Source: Neurospora tetraspora (taxonomy: Eukaryota > Ascomycota > Sordariomycetes > Sordariales > Sordariaceae). From it: a DNA stretch of 64,000 bases. Below, in pieces: positions 1 to 12,753 of this stretch. Location of the stretch: positions 806,001-870,000 of the forward strand of contig NW_026944384.1 of the NCBI RefSeq assembly GCF_033439725.1, in the 5' to 3' direction. The notes below the pieces were generated by a model. It worked only from the letters and a program-made list of their open reading frames with translations. It was not told the DNA's origin and did not search any database. The first letter of the stretch is position 1. The number at the start of each line of letters is the position of its first letter. Position numbers and translations under genes: made by a program.

Positions 1-932
1 AGAATATAACGAGATTAAGGGAGTAAGTAGTTTACTATATTATTATTCAATAGTTTAAAAAAGGTTTTAAAAACGGGGTTTTTAACGAAAGAGAAGGGGA
101 GCCTTATACTAATAATTATTTCTATTAATATTTTGCGGAAGGTTTCGCTAATTGGTTTAAAAATAAAAGTATAAAGCTACTTTCAAAGGAATTTAGCAAT
201 TAATTTAGGCTGCTTACGTACCTATTCCTCCGCAATCTCTTCGCTAATTAGCTCCGTAAAACAATAAGCGCGCCGAAAGTATTAAATTGTAAAATTAGTA
301 ACGAAGAATATATAAATATTATAGTAGAATTTATAATATTAATAGCTATCCCTCTCCGAGTTCCCCTTTATTTTAATAAGGAAAGTACTATATTAAAAGA
401 ACTAAAAACTCCTCTTTATACAGCAATCCAACTATTTCTCTGATATAAATTCGTCGCCTTTAATTTTAACCCTTAGCCACTTACCAACGTCAATAGGCAA
501 ATCGTCGGTATAAATTTCTTATAGTAGCCAGAGCTAATATAATATAGGGATACGTATCTTACTATTTAATACAATAATAGCGGTAACGAACGTGGGCGAA
601 TCTTTAAGGGGAACGGTAGGCGGGTTGCCTACGGTCGAAGAGGCTTTATCGCAATTAGGGACGGCGGGTATAGGGTTTTAAACGACAGGTATTATAACGG
701 TACGGTACTAATAGCGTTAATAGAAGTTGATATTAATTAGCAAGATAGGGGGGAGGGGGATTAATAGTAATCGAGAAGGATTGTAAGCGATTTAGTAGTA
801 TTATAATTAATTTGGAGAGAAGGTTGGCAATGTAATTTCGAGATCCAAATGACAGAAATGCTCAATTTAGTATATAATTTAAAAATATTAGAAATTTCAC
901 ATTTTAGGGTAGTTTAAGCATTACATTAGGTA
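1..932. other. AT-rich RIP-type intergenic block
   Basis: The stretch is dominated by TpA-rich text with few CpA or TpG dinucleotides, while CpG is kept (for example the cgcgcc run near 270). That bias fits repeat-induced point mutation rather than CpG deamination. No usable reading frame is present in either direction. It is probably older repeat DNA into which the retrotransposon at 933 inserted, but I could not assign it to a family. Confidence 0.6.
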
Positions 933-1155
933 TATCACAGGGCTAGCCTGTAACATTCTCGCACTATACTGACTGCTTCATATACTATGCCCAGAGTATA
1001 GTAGTCACGTGCAGCTGCACGTGTACGCGTGTACGGACTGGCCTGCCAGGGCTCTCGCCTATATAGCCAGTCCTCTACGCATACTTCCCTTTCCTCTCCT
1101 CTGTATAATAATATATATTTTACCCTACCTCCAATAGTATCTCGCCTCGTAATAA
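933..1155 (+). repeat. 5' LTR of the gypsy-type fossil
   Basis: This is a 223-bp copy matching 8120-8342 over its full length, with differences that are almost all transitions. It is far less AT-rich than the interior and contains a perfect 18-bp palindrome, CACGTGCAGCTGCACGTG, at 1006-1023. A tatatag box near 1059 lies in a plausible promoter position for an LTR. Confidence 0.85.
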
Positions 1156-4100
1156 TTTATTATACCTAACTATTATATTACGTGTGCTTAAAGGAGAAAT
1201 TAATTAATCAAACTTTTAAATAATCGTAGATTTTATATTGCGACCCTCTTAAAATTTAGGCCCTTATTAACGAGATAAGTATAAAATTCGACCCTAATAT
1301 CCCTAAGTCCGAGCTAAGAATTGATTAATTAATTAAATATTAAATTTTTTCTCCCTTCCTATTTCTAAAATAGTAACCTTAAGAGATTACCGCTATTATA
1401 ATTAATCTAACGATTAATATCGGGCGTTCTAATTATTATAAATAATTTTATTGTAGTTACCGTAATCGGAACTCTCTAAATTTCTAACCTTGTAAATTAA
1501 ATAATTTATAATAACTTCGTAAAGGTATTCACAAATGTTAATAATAATCCCTTTATTAACCTTCCTTCGATTGTAATTATAAAGTACGCTTTCGCCTTCG
1601 TAATTATTCCTATCTTCTGTAACGTGATTATCGCCCTAAATTGTTTAATTTATAATAATATCATTGAGGCCCGCGATTGCGCTTAAAGAACGGAAGAAGA
1701 CTTAGAAGAATCCTAGAGGAAAATCGCTAAATTTAATAGTAATTTAGCTACTACGGCCCTCTAATATAAATTTAAAATTAATAAGCTATATAAAGAAATC
1801 GCTGCGTTAAAGTAATTATTTGCCGACTTTAAAATGAATATTAACCTCGCTTTCCAAAGATAATGCGAAAAATATATTAAAATTATTAATAATCTCTGTA
1901 ATCGATTAAAATAAATCAATACTATTAATTTTATTTATAACCCGGCCTAAATCCCTGTCCCTAGTAATTTCGGCCCCCCGAACGACTCTAATATATTGAT
2001 TATAATTATTAGTAGCGGCTAATTAGTATCGTCCCGTTCGTACGTCCTACCGTTCAATATTAAAAATAATACCCCTCTAGAGCGTATAAAGTATTATTAT
2101 GCCTAGTATATAAAAATTAAATTATATTAAATCGATAAGGTTATTTACTTTACGCCCGAAATTAAATATTTCTCGTATATCGTTAAGTTCTTAGAGGGTA
2201 CGCCCTTTTCTACTATTAAATTGGATTTAAATACAATCTTTAAATACTCTAATAATAATAATAAATAAAAGTAAAAGACTACAACAAGTCTTTTTACTAA
2301 ATTTAATATTAAGTATGATAACGTTGACTTTATTATTTATATTCGTTATAAATTAAATAAATTAAAAATAATTAAAGATATACGTTAGTAAACATTTAAA
2401 AATTAATTTACTTTATTCGTTGATTACTATAAATTATATAATGTTATAAAAATCCATTACTTTTGTAATAAAATTATTAAAAAGGTTTAAATTACTTTCG
2501 CTCTCTAGTACCCTTAGTTCATTAACGATAATTATATAAAATAATTTAAAACCGCTCGGGGCTTCGCCTAAAATTTCGAAAATAGTATTCACTACGATAA
2601 TTTCGCTAATCCTTTTTATAAATTAAAAACCACCTCCACTTCTACTAGGAATAAACCTATTAATTAAAGCGGTACGATTATAAATATCGATATCGATAAA
2701 ATATTTGCTACCGATATTACCCTACGCGGTATAATCTTTTAAGAAATCTTCGATTACTGTATATAAATAAATACTTATACCCGCTATAGTTATTAAAGTT
2801 ATTTATCGGCTACGTACTACGTTAATATTAATTTTAAAAAAGAAGTCCGCCCATCCCGTAGTAGAGGCGGAAGGTATAAAGGAAGCAAAAATAGTAGAGG
2901 CGGCGGCGGTAAAAGAAGTAACGCTGCCCCCTAATAGGGTTAGTATAGTTACGGCTAGTAATACTATAATTAATACCGCCCGGTTAAAAGCTATTAAATT
3001 AATATTATAAGTATAACCCCTATAGCCGTTTAAAATTATTAGAACGCCCGGCCCCTACCTATTTAATCCCTACTTACTAACCCGGTTTCGTTAGCCCTAT
3101 TTAGGATAATAAGAATGATATCGTCGGTTAGTAAGGAAATATATAATTTTTAAATTAAATCATAATTAGAAATATAAATTTATAAAATTTAGAGGAAAGA
3201 AAGAGAATACTCTTATATAATTAAATATAATCGAAATATATAAATCTTCCGTAAATAATTGTTACAAATACTTTAATTTATTAAATTTCTCTATTTATTC
3301 ATTTAAGGGATTGTGTAAATTATATTATTTTACCCTAATTGATAGCGGCTATATTGCTCTTAATTATATTAATAAACGCTTTATTTACTATTATCAATTT
3401 CCTTATTATAAATTAAGAATGCTAAAGATCCTCTATTTCGCTAATAGAAGGTTAATTAAAAGTAATATTACCTACTTTTCTAAATTAATAATATAGACGG
3501 GACTCTATTATAAAGTTATTAATCTTTTAATTTATAATTTAGTAAAGGATAACTTAGTTATCATTAGCTATCCCTAGTTCGCTTAATACGCCCTAGGTAT
3601 TTCCTAGCCCTATGATTCTCTATAATTTACCCTAATATATAAATTACGAGGCTGCTTCCCGAGAGGCGCCTCTAATTATATACGCCGCGCTCTTTTAAAA
3701 TTCGGGTGAAATTATATTATTTTTCTATTTAATACGCTAAGTACTTACTTAGCCCCTATTTATAAAAAGGCTTCCTATAAAGAAATTTTAAACGAAGGGG
3801 AATTTATTTTTAAGAGAAAATTTAAATTCGATTACATTTATAGTTCTTAGACCGATATTATATATTATATCTTTATTTTTCTAATTATAAAACGAATTGC
3901 CTAGTAACGTTTTAACTACTTTCAAAATAAAATTATTAATTACTTAGGTGCTATATTAATTAGAAGGACCCTTAGCGGCCCTAACTAAGTCTTTATATTT
4001 TTAATATTATTAGAATAGCCCTAAATACACCGGTTCTTTCTAACGCCCTATTGGGTAATTAAAGGCATCCGTACTAATAATATTAATTATTATACGCCGG

Positions 4101-7100
4101 TCTGCGTTTATAGTATACCTCGTAGTCCTATTAATTTTAATAATATTTGGGAATTATTAGTAGTAATTTTTTAATTGGGTAGCTGAGAAGTATAAAATCT
4201 AAGTAATTTATATAATAAGGGCTTAAATAGTAAATGATATTAAAAAGATAAAAGAGGAAGATAAGATAGAGGAAGAAGGGGGCGTCCTAAATTTTGGATA
4301 TATTAGTAATGGATTAATTGAGGAAATAATAATAGAAGTATTAGTAAAAAGAGGAGAAAAGTATAAATATTCGTTCGGTAATAATTTTTATAAGTAGATT
4401 AATAATTTAATTAGATTTGGGGATAGGGAAACCCTCCGCGTTGTAAGAATCGCCAATTTAGTACCGTTATTAGAGATAGAAGAGGATTTCCTACGTTATA
4501 AAGCCGTTATTAACGAATACTTCGTAATAAATAATATATCCCTAAATAAGATTATATCCGAAGACGTAACAAAATTTTACAAAAAAGCTGATAAGTTACT
4601 AAAAACCGACGAATAAATTAAAGGAAAGTTCCCCTCTCAATATTAGTATTACGTTAACACGTTTAAATAGGAGGGTATTAAAATATTACCCCCGATACGC
4701 TTTTACAATTTTAAAATCGAATTCCGCCTTAGAGTTACTCCGTTAGCGGCTTAAGGCCGCCTGTTCAACCCCGACGAATTAAATATTATTAAGAAATAAA
4801 TTAATAATAATTTAGTTAAAAAATTCATTGAGCTATTTTAATTTTTAAGCTTCTTCTTTAATTCTATTTATTAAGAAGCTGAGAGGTTGATTCTGGGTTT
4901 ATATTAATTATAAAATTATTAATAATATAATTCTAAAGTTCTATTATTTATTATTGTTATTTAAATAAATTTTTAACGCTATCTATTGGGCTAAAATTCT
5001 TATTAAATTCGATCTTATTACTACTTTTAACTGTATTCGCGTTAAATAGGGCTATGAATAGTTAAATATTTTTATTATATAATTTAATTTATTCGAATCT
5101 TTAATTGTACTATTTAGTTTACAAAGCGCGTTAAATGCTTTCTAAAACTATATTAATAATATTTTATATAATATTTTTAACGTTTACGCGATTATTTACT
5201 TTAATAACGTTTTTATTTACTCTAATAATGTTATGGACTACGAGTAATATATTAATAATATCTTTGACTGTTTAATATAAGCTGGCTTTAATGTTGATAT
5301 TAATAAATACGAATTCTATATAGTATGTACGAAGTATTTAAGTCTAATTATTATTCCAGGAGGTATTAAAATAAATCTGGAAAAAGTTAAAGTTATTACC
5401 GACTAAGTGGTTCGGGAATCCAAAAAGTCCCTATAATCTTTCTTAAATTTCGGAAACTTTTACCAGCGCTTTATACGAAACTTTTTAACGATAGCGACCC
5501 TACTATATAATTTACTAAAAAAAACGCCGCCTAAATTTAAATTAATATTTATTAGCAGGCCTTTAACGTATTGAAGGGAGCCTTTACGAAAGGTTCCGTT
5601 CTAAAGATTTACGATTAGACTAAGAAAATTGTTATTAAAACCGATACTTCAAACTAAATTACCGGCGGTACCCTATCTTAATATAGGAATAATAGAATAT
5701 TATACCCGGTTGCCTACTTTTTAATTAAATATTCCTTATAAGAATATAATTATAATATTTATAAGAAGGAATTCTTCGTTATTATTAAAGTACTAGAAGA
5801 ATAGAAGCTAAAATTCAAAAGTATTTAATAACTTTTCAATATCTTAATAGAATATAAGAATCTATAAACCTTTATAATTAATAAATAATTTACTTAGTGC
5901 TATATATGGTAGTTCTAATTCCTATCCCGTTTTAACTTTTTAATTAAATATATACTAAATTCTAAAAACTTTTGTTTAGATGTATTGAACCGTAAATTAA
6001 GTAACCGCTTAAATGATATGGAAAACAATAGGTTTATAGCTAAAAAACGCCCGCCTTTAAACCCCGCATAGTTCGAAAACGGCTATCTTTTTAAAAAAGA
6101 ACCCGTATCGGGTTTCTCCCTTTATTTACTTGGAATAAATAACTTTAATAATAAATTTACCGATATTTTAATTTGTATTAATTACGAAATATCTATCTTC
6201 TTATAAGAATTTGTTTTTTATTTAATAGATGAGATATGGCGCTAATAGTTACCGATTATTGAAAAGGTTTTTTATTATACTTTTTCGGGATATTACGCCG
6301 TAAATAGTTTTATAAAATAGCAGAATAGGGTAATTATTAACCCTTATGATAAGGAGCTCTAACTTTAGTTAATTAGCCGTTAATATAATTCTTTTAGCGC
6401 GGGTTACCCCGGTTACAATATTATATATAAATTTGTATGATATAAATTCTATTAGGAGGGAATATATAATAATGTAAGGACCTTCTATAAAGGTTATTTT
6501 CTTTATATAAAAATAAAATTCTTAAAGCGGGGCTTAGCCGGATATTTTAAGCTTATAGCCGTCTCTTTAACGCTATAGAAGGACGTATTTATCGATTATA
6601 TTACCCCCCTACTAAAGAATACCTATTTCAGCTAAACCTTTAAATATATTGCTGTTATTATCGACCGATTAATTAAAATATAATACTATATACCTATAAT
6701 AACTTTAGAAATAGAGGAATTAATAAATTACTTTATTAATTATATTTATTTGATTTATAGTTTATTAAATAGTAGTCTATCCAATAAAAGTACTTAATTT
6801 ATATTACACTTCTAAACTACCCTTTATAAAAGGCTTTTAATCATCCGTAAACAACTTATAATTTTCTATTTTTAAATTAACGCCCAAATAAAATATATTA
6901 ATATTGAAATAGAATAATTCTTACGGTTTTATATTAATTAAATATAAACCGATTAGGTAAAATAATTATTAATTATAGAATTTATTAAAAATAACGCTAT
7001 ATTGTCGTCTATAGGCATATCCCCCTTTTTTACTAATTATGCCTACTATTTACGGATAAATCCCGAATTTTATACTCCGCTACCTTTAAACCTCTCCCTA

Positions 7101-8119
7101 ACCTAATTTAAAAAGTATTATAAAGTATTTAAATTAATAGATCATTTTTAGTAAATTTAGGACTTTGCCGTCTAATAAACCTGTTGGATTTAAGAGCGAT
7201 ATACAGATAATATTAATAAGAAACGTATTAATTCCCTTAAATATTATTCCAATGATATAGTCCTACTAAATATAATAAATTCGTTAACGGTCGATTATAT
7301 TTTAAATTCTACCTATAATAGGAAGGTCCTTTTTACGTTACCCGAATGGAGAGTTATATAATTCATTTCGTATTCCCGATTAATATGAAGTATTCGCCGG
7401 TATTTTATATCTTTATAGTATAACTTTAAATCGGTAAAGGCCTTCCTGGCTAAAATAGATTATCTAATATAAAAGTAAATAATAGGCGAATAATAATTAG
7501 GACGGATAATTACGAGGAATAGGAAGAATAGGATTTCGAATAGTTTATTAATTACGTTTAATTGGGTAGTGATTATTATTAATATTATTATATTGAATAG
7601 AAAGGTAATTACTAACCGATTTAGGAATTTAAAAATAATATTATCGATTACGAAGAAATATTCTAACGCTTTTATAACAAATTCCCTGATAAGCCTATAC
7701 TATTAAATATAGAGGCTATATTAGTTAAACGCGCTCTAATACCGGCTACCGTTTTAATACCGGCTATTACTCCCGCGCCCCCGGTACCCCCGAAATACCG
7801 GTCTACCCGCGTTATTTAACGAATTGAAACCGCCGCCGCCGTTATCGATATTATTTAACTATTATTTAATACGGTTATAATTATGATAAGGCTAGAAAAT
7901 AAATTTACGGTATATGAAGAATAGGAATATGAAATAGTATTTACGAAGATGGTGAAATATTTAATAAATATCTGGTCTAGTCGAGTATTAAAGACGGGGT
8001 TTGTAGATTATAATAAGATGTTGGAGGATTACGAGAAGAGTTTGAAATAAATAATTTGGAGTATTATTATATGTATATATAGATTCGAAGTTATTAGAGC
8101 TTCTTTTGAGGGAGGATAG

Positions 8120-8342
8120 TGTTATAGGGCTAGCCTATAATATTCTCGTATTGTACTGACTGTCTTATGTACTATACTTAGAGTATAGTAGTTACGTGCA
8201 GCTGTACGTGTGCGCGTGTACGGACTGGCCTGCTAGGGCTCTCGCTTATATAGCCAGTCCTCTACGTATACCTTCCTTTCCTCTCCTCCGCACAACAACG
8301 CATATCTTACCCTACCCCTAATAGTGCCTCGCCCCATGATAA
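8120..8342 (+). repeat. 3' LTR of the gypsy-type fossil
   Basis: This is the second copy of the 223-bp terminal repeat in direct orientation. It starts just after the AT-rich interior ends and is followed by a short AT-rich flank and then ordinary-composition DNA. The equal length of the two LTRs supports the boundaries given; the last few bases are uncertain because the ends are mutated. Confidence 0.85.
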
Positions 8343-10026
8343 GTATTAGTAATCGACTAGTAATTAAGATATATATGGCAATTTGGGTGGCTAATTTATA
8401 TGCTTGAGGGTTTGAGGTGGGTCGATCTTTAAGGGGTAAAAATTATGTGTTTTTATACTTTGAACCCTAACCCTAGGATTCTGCCGGAATGCTAAGAAGG
8501 CGGGCAAATTAGTCAAGCAAATTGAGACATTCGATTTATTTGGGTCAAATATTTCGAGACCTTGATTTACTTGCTTGCTCGCTTGTATTTACTTGTATTT
8601 AGCAACAGATTTGAGTTGTCTCCACCGCTGAACCGGTTCACACAGCAAGGCGGAAGCGGGCAAAGAATATTAGAGACTTGGATGCCAGTGGGTAGACAGA
8701 AGGCTTTTATGTTTTGCCTTCGCAAGCATCCGATGTTTGTCTGCTGTGCCTGAACAGACCATTCCTCACCGCCGCAGACCTCCGTCGACACCACCGCACG
8801 AAGAAGGGGATGGAGTTATGGACAAACTCCACCAGGACGTCAGCAATGCTGTCCACGGGAGTGGCCGTGGAAGTATCAGTGAACCCCCTGAGGGTGAACG
8901 CCCTGCCAAAAGGCAGAAACAAGAGAGAAGTCCTCGGGAGAGGCCCCGTCCTCCTTGACCTTGGCGACAAGCCGACAATCTCGACAAACCAGTGCTTTCA
9001 CGGAATAAACGCGTTTCCTCGCAACTCGTAGAGATATTTTCTGATCGCCACCGCGAGGTACAAAAACTCTCTGGCGCTCGGGCCAGGCGCAGAGCTGTCG
9101 GCCGGGGGCCCGGGGGCCAGAGGTGTTCGGGCCGGTGGTTCGGTGGTGTGGGACCGGGACCGGAACTCGAACCCGACTTGCGCATTGCACGTCTCGTTTT
9201 TGCAATATCTGTGATCGCCCATTCTGTCATAGAATGGGAGTACCAACCCCGGCATCCTTGACTCTGCGGAAGTGGTGCTGCGACTCGTGTTTTGAAAGGT
9301 AGTGTATGTATCTCGTCTTTCCAGTTCTTCGAGTCAGCCACAGCCTGGGCATCGATCAATGATCACAAGCAAGGAGTGTATGATAGGTACGATACCTTAT
9401 CTCTAAGAACATGAGAGATCCCAGGCAGAGCCGCAGAGGTATTTCTCAGCCGGAGGTACCCAATGGCAGCGATTGAGACAATTCAAGTAACAATCAATAA
9501 GTAACAATCGATCGTAAGCAAAGAAAAGCAATCGAGTAGTAACCCCAAGCAAGCCGGCCGGGCCCAGATTGTCGATTATTTGGCAAAGATTGTGTACCAA
9601 GGTACTTAACATTTAAGGGTCGATTTTTGCTGGGAATCTCAGATCCGTTCAAACGCTGTGTGAAAAGCCTGTTCCCGACGGCCCGTTAGCAGTGGTTGGA
9701 AGTATAGAAGAGGGAGAGGGTTAGCGATAGCTTCGTTTTCCGATTTCCAGTCTTGTTCAGTGTATTTTCCACGTTTTTGTTGTGTAATGGTGCTTTTACA
9801 GCTGATAGAAGTGTGTAATTACCGGTATGTCGGGACCAGAAAAAAAGGTATCCGAGATTGCAATTAAAACAAGGCAATTGAATCGGGCTGTAAAACAAGG
9901 CAATTTTGGCGATTTTAGACAAATACAATCAATCCGACCAGAAATCCTGATTGAATTGAATTGTTTCAATCGCTGCCCAATGGGCCAATGGCAGGAGTAC
10001 TTCTCTAGGTCATTTTTGGAAGAAGA
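8343..10026. other. Gene-poor flank with C2H2-like fragment and an inverted repeat
   Basis: Composition returns to normal by about 8480. A short telomere-type motif, aaccctaaccct, lies at 8463-8474. On the plus strand 8714-8830 reads as a C2H2-like finger (CLLC, then RRHH) that runs into non-homologous text, so it is a fragment at best. A 21-22 bp inverted pair (cagcgattgagacaattcaa at about 9468-9487 and its reverse complement at about 9957-9977) brackets roughly 500 bp and could be the ends of a small decayed element. I see no complete gene. Confidence 0.4.
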
Positions 10027-10415
10027 GTGGCGTGTACAACATGCTCGAAAACGATCACGGCGCTGTCGAAGCTAGACACTCACAATCTACGGGACCATCC
10101 TCGCCCACTTGTACAAAGATGCCACACAGGGGCACGCTACAGAGGGCAAATCGTGAAAGAGTGGGGCGTCTTATGCGGGCATTGCAGGTCGCTCCTGCGT
10201 TCTCTACAGATTTTCCAGTGGGCACTGCAGCAAACCTGCAGCACGGCAACGCAGCCTCGCCCTTCACTAAACGGCAATCTTCCAGGGCAGCGAGGCTTGT
10301 GCATCCAAATCTTCTGGTCCACGGACAATCGGCCATACACCTAGGGAACACCACTGCTCCGTATGCCTCAATAACTTGGGCGCCAAGAAAACCCTCCTAC
10401 GCCATATACACCTAA
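10027..10415 (+). pseudogene. C2H2 zinc-finger gene remnant
   Basis: A good finger of the form C-x2-C-x12-H-x4-H (CTTCSKTITALSKLDTH, then LRDH) is encoded at about 10030-10100. A CGHC motif lies in the same frame near 10175. A further finger-like stretch (HCSVCLNNLGAKKTLLRH) follows at about 10350-10403 in a different frame. A possible fourth piece (GYCNVCDVDQRF) lies near 10740. Finger-like pieces in different frames and without a clean start or splice structure suggest a decayed multi-finger protein. An intact gene with unrecognised introns cannot be excluded. Confidence 0.35.
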
Positions 10416-11829
10416 GAGAAAGCCAAGAGTACCTCTACCTACCTGTATCGAGCTAACGATTACCCATGCAAGCCACGACGAAGCTGCCGCCGCCGGACTA
10501 CCGGCGCCCGAGCCCGAGCCCGATATGCCACCCAACTGGTGTACGCCCGATTTGCGAAAAGGGGCTGTCTAGCCCCAGTGCCTGTTGGCGTCGTTAGAAA
10601 CTGGAGGTGCACATCGCGGTTCTCTCTACGAGCGTAGTAGAGAAAAGTACATGCACCGTACACATCAATACCAGAAGCACCTCGAGTCCGCAGACCACCG
10701 CCGGAAGGAGGCCGAACGCGACGGCACCGCGCCTCGCTACGGTTATTGCAACGTGTGCGACGTAGACCAGAGGTTTTCCCCTCAAAATGGGGCAAGCAAG
10801 GGGTCCGCGGCGGTGAAGGGCTTGGATACAACAAATGGGAACAAGATCGTGGAAGGGAAGGAAGAGCGAAAGATTCTTTGGGCTTGGGCTTCTTGCCAGG
10901 AGTTCAGCGCAACCGTTGACGGGTGCCCATCTTTGCCCCAACAAGAGCCGGCAAGAGCGCAACCAGATGTTCTACTTGGGGCTAAAGGGCTAATGTCTTT
11001 GTCAAGCTGAGTGGTGCTTTCCTGTGCTTTATCGACGAAGGAGCACCCCCTAGGTACCCCTAACCTTCAATGTTGTTGCAAGAAAACAAGGTCCAAAGAC
11101 ATTCCAAGCTTGCTGATAGCCTACTAGGTAACAAATGGTGCTTTTCAAGTTCCAGAGACGCGAAATGTAGGCCAACTAGAGGCAAACGAGTCATGTTGCC
11201 CTGCTTCCTGCCCTCTTGCACTTTGAAATAACGCCGTTCTTCCACGAACTGAGAAGAGGTAGATGGCAATTCGATCGATTACCTCTTGTGGGAGTTACGA
11301 CTGAGGATGGTGCGGAGAGTGTCTGATACGGCGTGCCATGCGTGGTGCGATTGTTGGCGACTCTGCCGCTAGCAACTCTGCTAGCAGGCTGGTGGTGACG
11401 TTCAGTGTTGGCCGCCTCCAAGGTCGCCGGAAGGGGTGATTAGGCGGTACTGATCCAATGTCCATCTCTGGGTGAACCGTTCGTCGGCCAATATAAGGGG
11501 GGAAAGGACAATGCAAACTCAGGGTATCACGGGCATCAATGATAAACAATCTTGGCTGCCCCTGGCCAGGGTTCCTCAAGTCAAATCGACTCGGGTATGG
11601 GTATCATTTGAATTCGAAGGCTGCTCCTCCACTCCGTCCCTTAAAGTTTCCTTACTCCGTCACTGACCCTAATGCCAAATCACCCCCAGAAATGCCTACG
11701 AGCGCCGAGAAGGTTGTCAATCCGAGTCCCGAACACTCCCTGCCCAATAAGCCCCCCTCGTCCTCCCAACGCAACATCCCTCTCCCTCTCCTTCGTCCCC
11801 TTCCGCGCCTCCCTTTCCCCCTCCCCCCC
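10416..11829. other. No gene recognised
   Basis: Several overlapping frames are open here on both strands (for example plus 10585-11010, which carries the YCNVC motif), but none shows a family signature, signal peptide or convincing splice sites. The pyrimidine-rich run at about 11750-11900 is the start of the tail-coding region of the next gene read from the other strand. Confidence 0.4.
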
Positions 11830-12342
11830 CTAAAACTCCATATCATCCGCCGTCACCGTCCCCTCCCTCTCCTCCCTCTCCGCCCTCTCCCTCCACCTCG
11901 CCTCCACCTCCCTCCTAATCCTCTTCCTCCTCAACATCCTCCTCCAATGCTCCGTCCTCCACTCAAAATCCCCCGCGTCCTTCTCCTCTGGATCCCTCTC
12001 GTGCAGCGTCCGCTGCAGCCTTGCCCTCATCTCCCTGAACCGGCTAAAGCCCAGGGCGCGCTCCGCGGCAGGGCCGTTCTTCATCAGCCCGGCCCAGGGC
12101 TGCACGCCGATGCCAGAGCCGAGCCAGCTGCGCCAGGTGAGGCGGGCATAGGCGCAGGTCGGGCACATGGTGGTGCCGAAACGAAAACGGCGCGGGCCGG
12201 AGAGGGTCTCGCAGGCCTCGCCGGGGGCCAAGGGAGCGGCGCCGGCGGGGGAAGAGAGGCGCAGGCGGTTGCTCAGCCGGCATTCGACCTTGTGGTGGCG
12301 GGCGCAGCCGCAGGAGAAGGATCGGACGACCTGCAAGCACAT
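11830..12342 (-). CDS. Small Cys-rich protein, MC...C / C-x2-C family (member A)
   Basis: The frame encodes 170 residues from the ATG at 12342. The frame stays open upstream, but this start gives the MC amino terminus shared with three other small proteins in this window. The first 25 residues carry paired cysteines (MCLQVVRSFSCGC, then KVEC). After a Pro/Ala/Gly-rich spacer comes a C-x2-C motif (MCPTC, about residue 90). The C-terminal third is a highly charged Arg/Glu helix that could be a coiled coil or a nuclear or nucleic-acid-binding tail. There is no signal peptide. The cysteines could bind zinc, but this is inference. The function is unknown. A Glu-rich reading frame starts divergently 112 bp away. 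Confidence 0.65.
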   Translation of the reverse strand: MCLQVVRSFSCGCARHHKVECRLSNRLRLSSPAGAAPLAPGEACETLSGPRRFRFGTTMCPTCAYARLTWRSWLGSGIGVQPWAGLMKNGPAAERALGFSRFREMRARLQRTLHERDPEEKDAGDFEWRTEHWRRMLRRKRIRREVEARWRERAEREEREGTVTADDMEF

Positions 12343-12453
12343 GGCTTTTTGGGGTGAGGTTAGCAAAATGTTTGGGTGAGGTGGGGGGTGTCGGGTTGGG
12401 GCTTTGAGGAGGGGTGAAAGGACGGAAAGGGGGTTGTTTGGACTGAAGCAAAA

Positions 12454-12753
12454 ATGCCAGTAAAGAGCCATCTGTTTGCATGCGATGGATTCAAAGAGGA
12501 GTATGAGTTGAACGAGGATCTCAAGCTGAATTTGGAGAAAGAAATTAAGGAGTATGAAGAGTGGAAGGCCGGCAGAACTGAGGAAGAGCTGAGAGCTGAA
12601 GTCGGAGATGAAACATATGAAGAAAAGTCTGAGAGATATGACGAGGCCCTGATGCGCTCCGAGATGGCCGATGATGGTGATGTTTGCCAGCAGCCGGCGA
12701 AGTGTATGGCCGACAACTTTGCCGATGTTTTTCGCCAGATCATGATGATGTAA
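12454..12753 (+). CDS. Small acidic Glu-rich hypothetical protein
   Basis: A single frame of 99 residues starts at an ATG and is dominated by Glu, Lys and Asp with a heptad-like helical look (for example LEKEIKEYEEWKAG). There is no signal peptide or known domain. It runs divergently from the Cys-rich gene that starts at 12342, leaving a 111-bp shared upstream region. It could be a real small gene or the first exon of a longer one. The composition is more protein-like than the neighbouring random frames, but homologues would be needed to be sure. Confidence 0.35.
   Translation: MPVKSHLFACDGFKEEYELNEDLKLNLEKEIKEYEEWKAGRTEEELRAEVGDETYEEKSERYDEALMRSEMADDGDVCQQPAKCMADNFADVFRQIMMM

Larger units (their letters stand above)
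933..8342 (+). mobile_element. Ty3/gypsy-type LTR retrotransposon fossil
   Basis: Two direct repeats of equal length (223 bp) bound about 7 kb of AT-rich interior. Read on the plus strand, the interior keeps faint protein blocks in the gypsy order: a gag-like zone at about 1.7-3.0 kb, a reverse transcriptase core near 5.2 kb, an RNase H-like block near 5.64 kb, an integrase zinc-binding block near 6.4 kb and an integrase core at about 6.55-7.15 kb. RT and RNase H lying before integrase is the Metaviridae (Ty3/gypsy) arrangement, not Copia. The element is broken throughout, with dozens of stops spread over the whole interior, and the base changes have the RIP signature. Age cannot be read from LTR divergence because RIP transitions dominate. 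No clean target-site duplication was visible. Confidence 0.85.

Noticed and set aside
3311-3496. Small gene inside the retrotransposon block
   Set aside because: It is a short AT-driven open frame in RIP-type sequence with no protein features.
8463-8474. Chromosome end or telomere
   Set aside because: Only two CCCTAA units are present. Similar teloboxes occur in the MULE ends, near 55661 and near 63434, so they are interstitial motifs.
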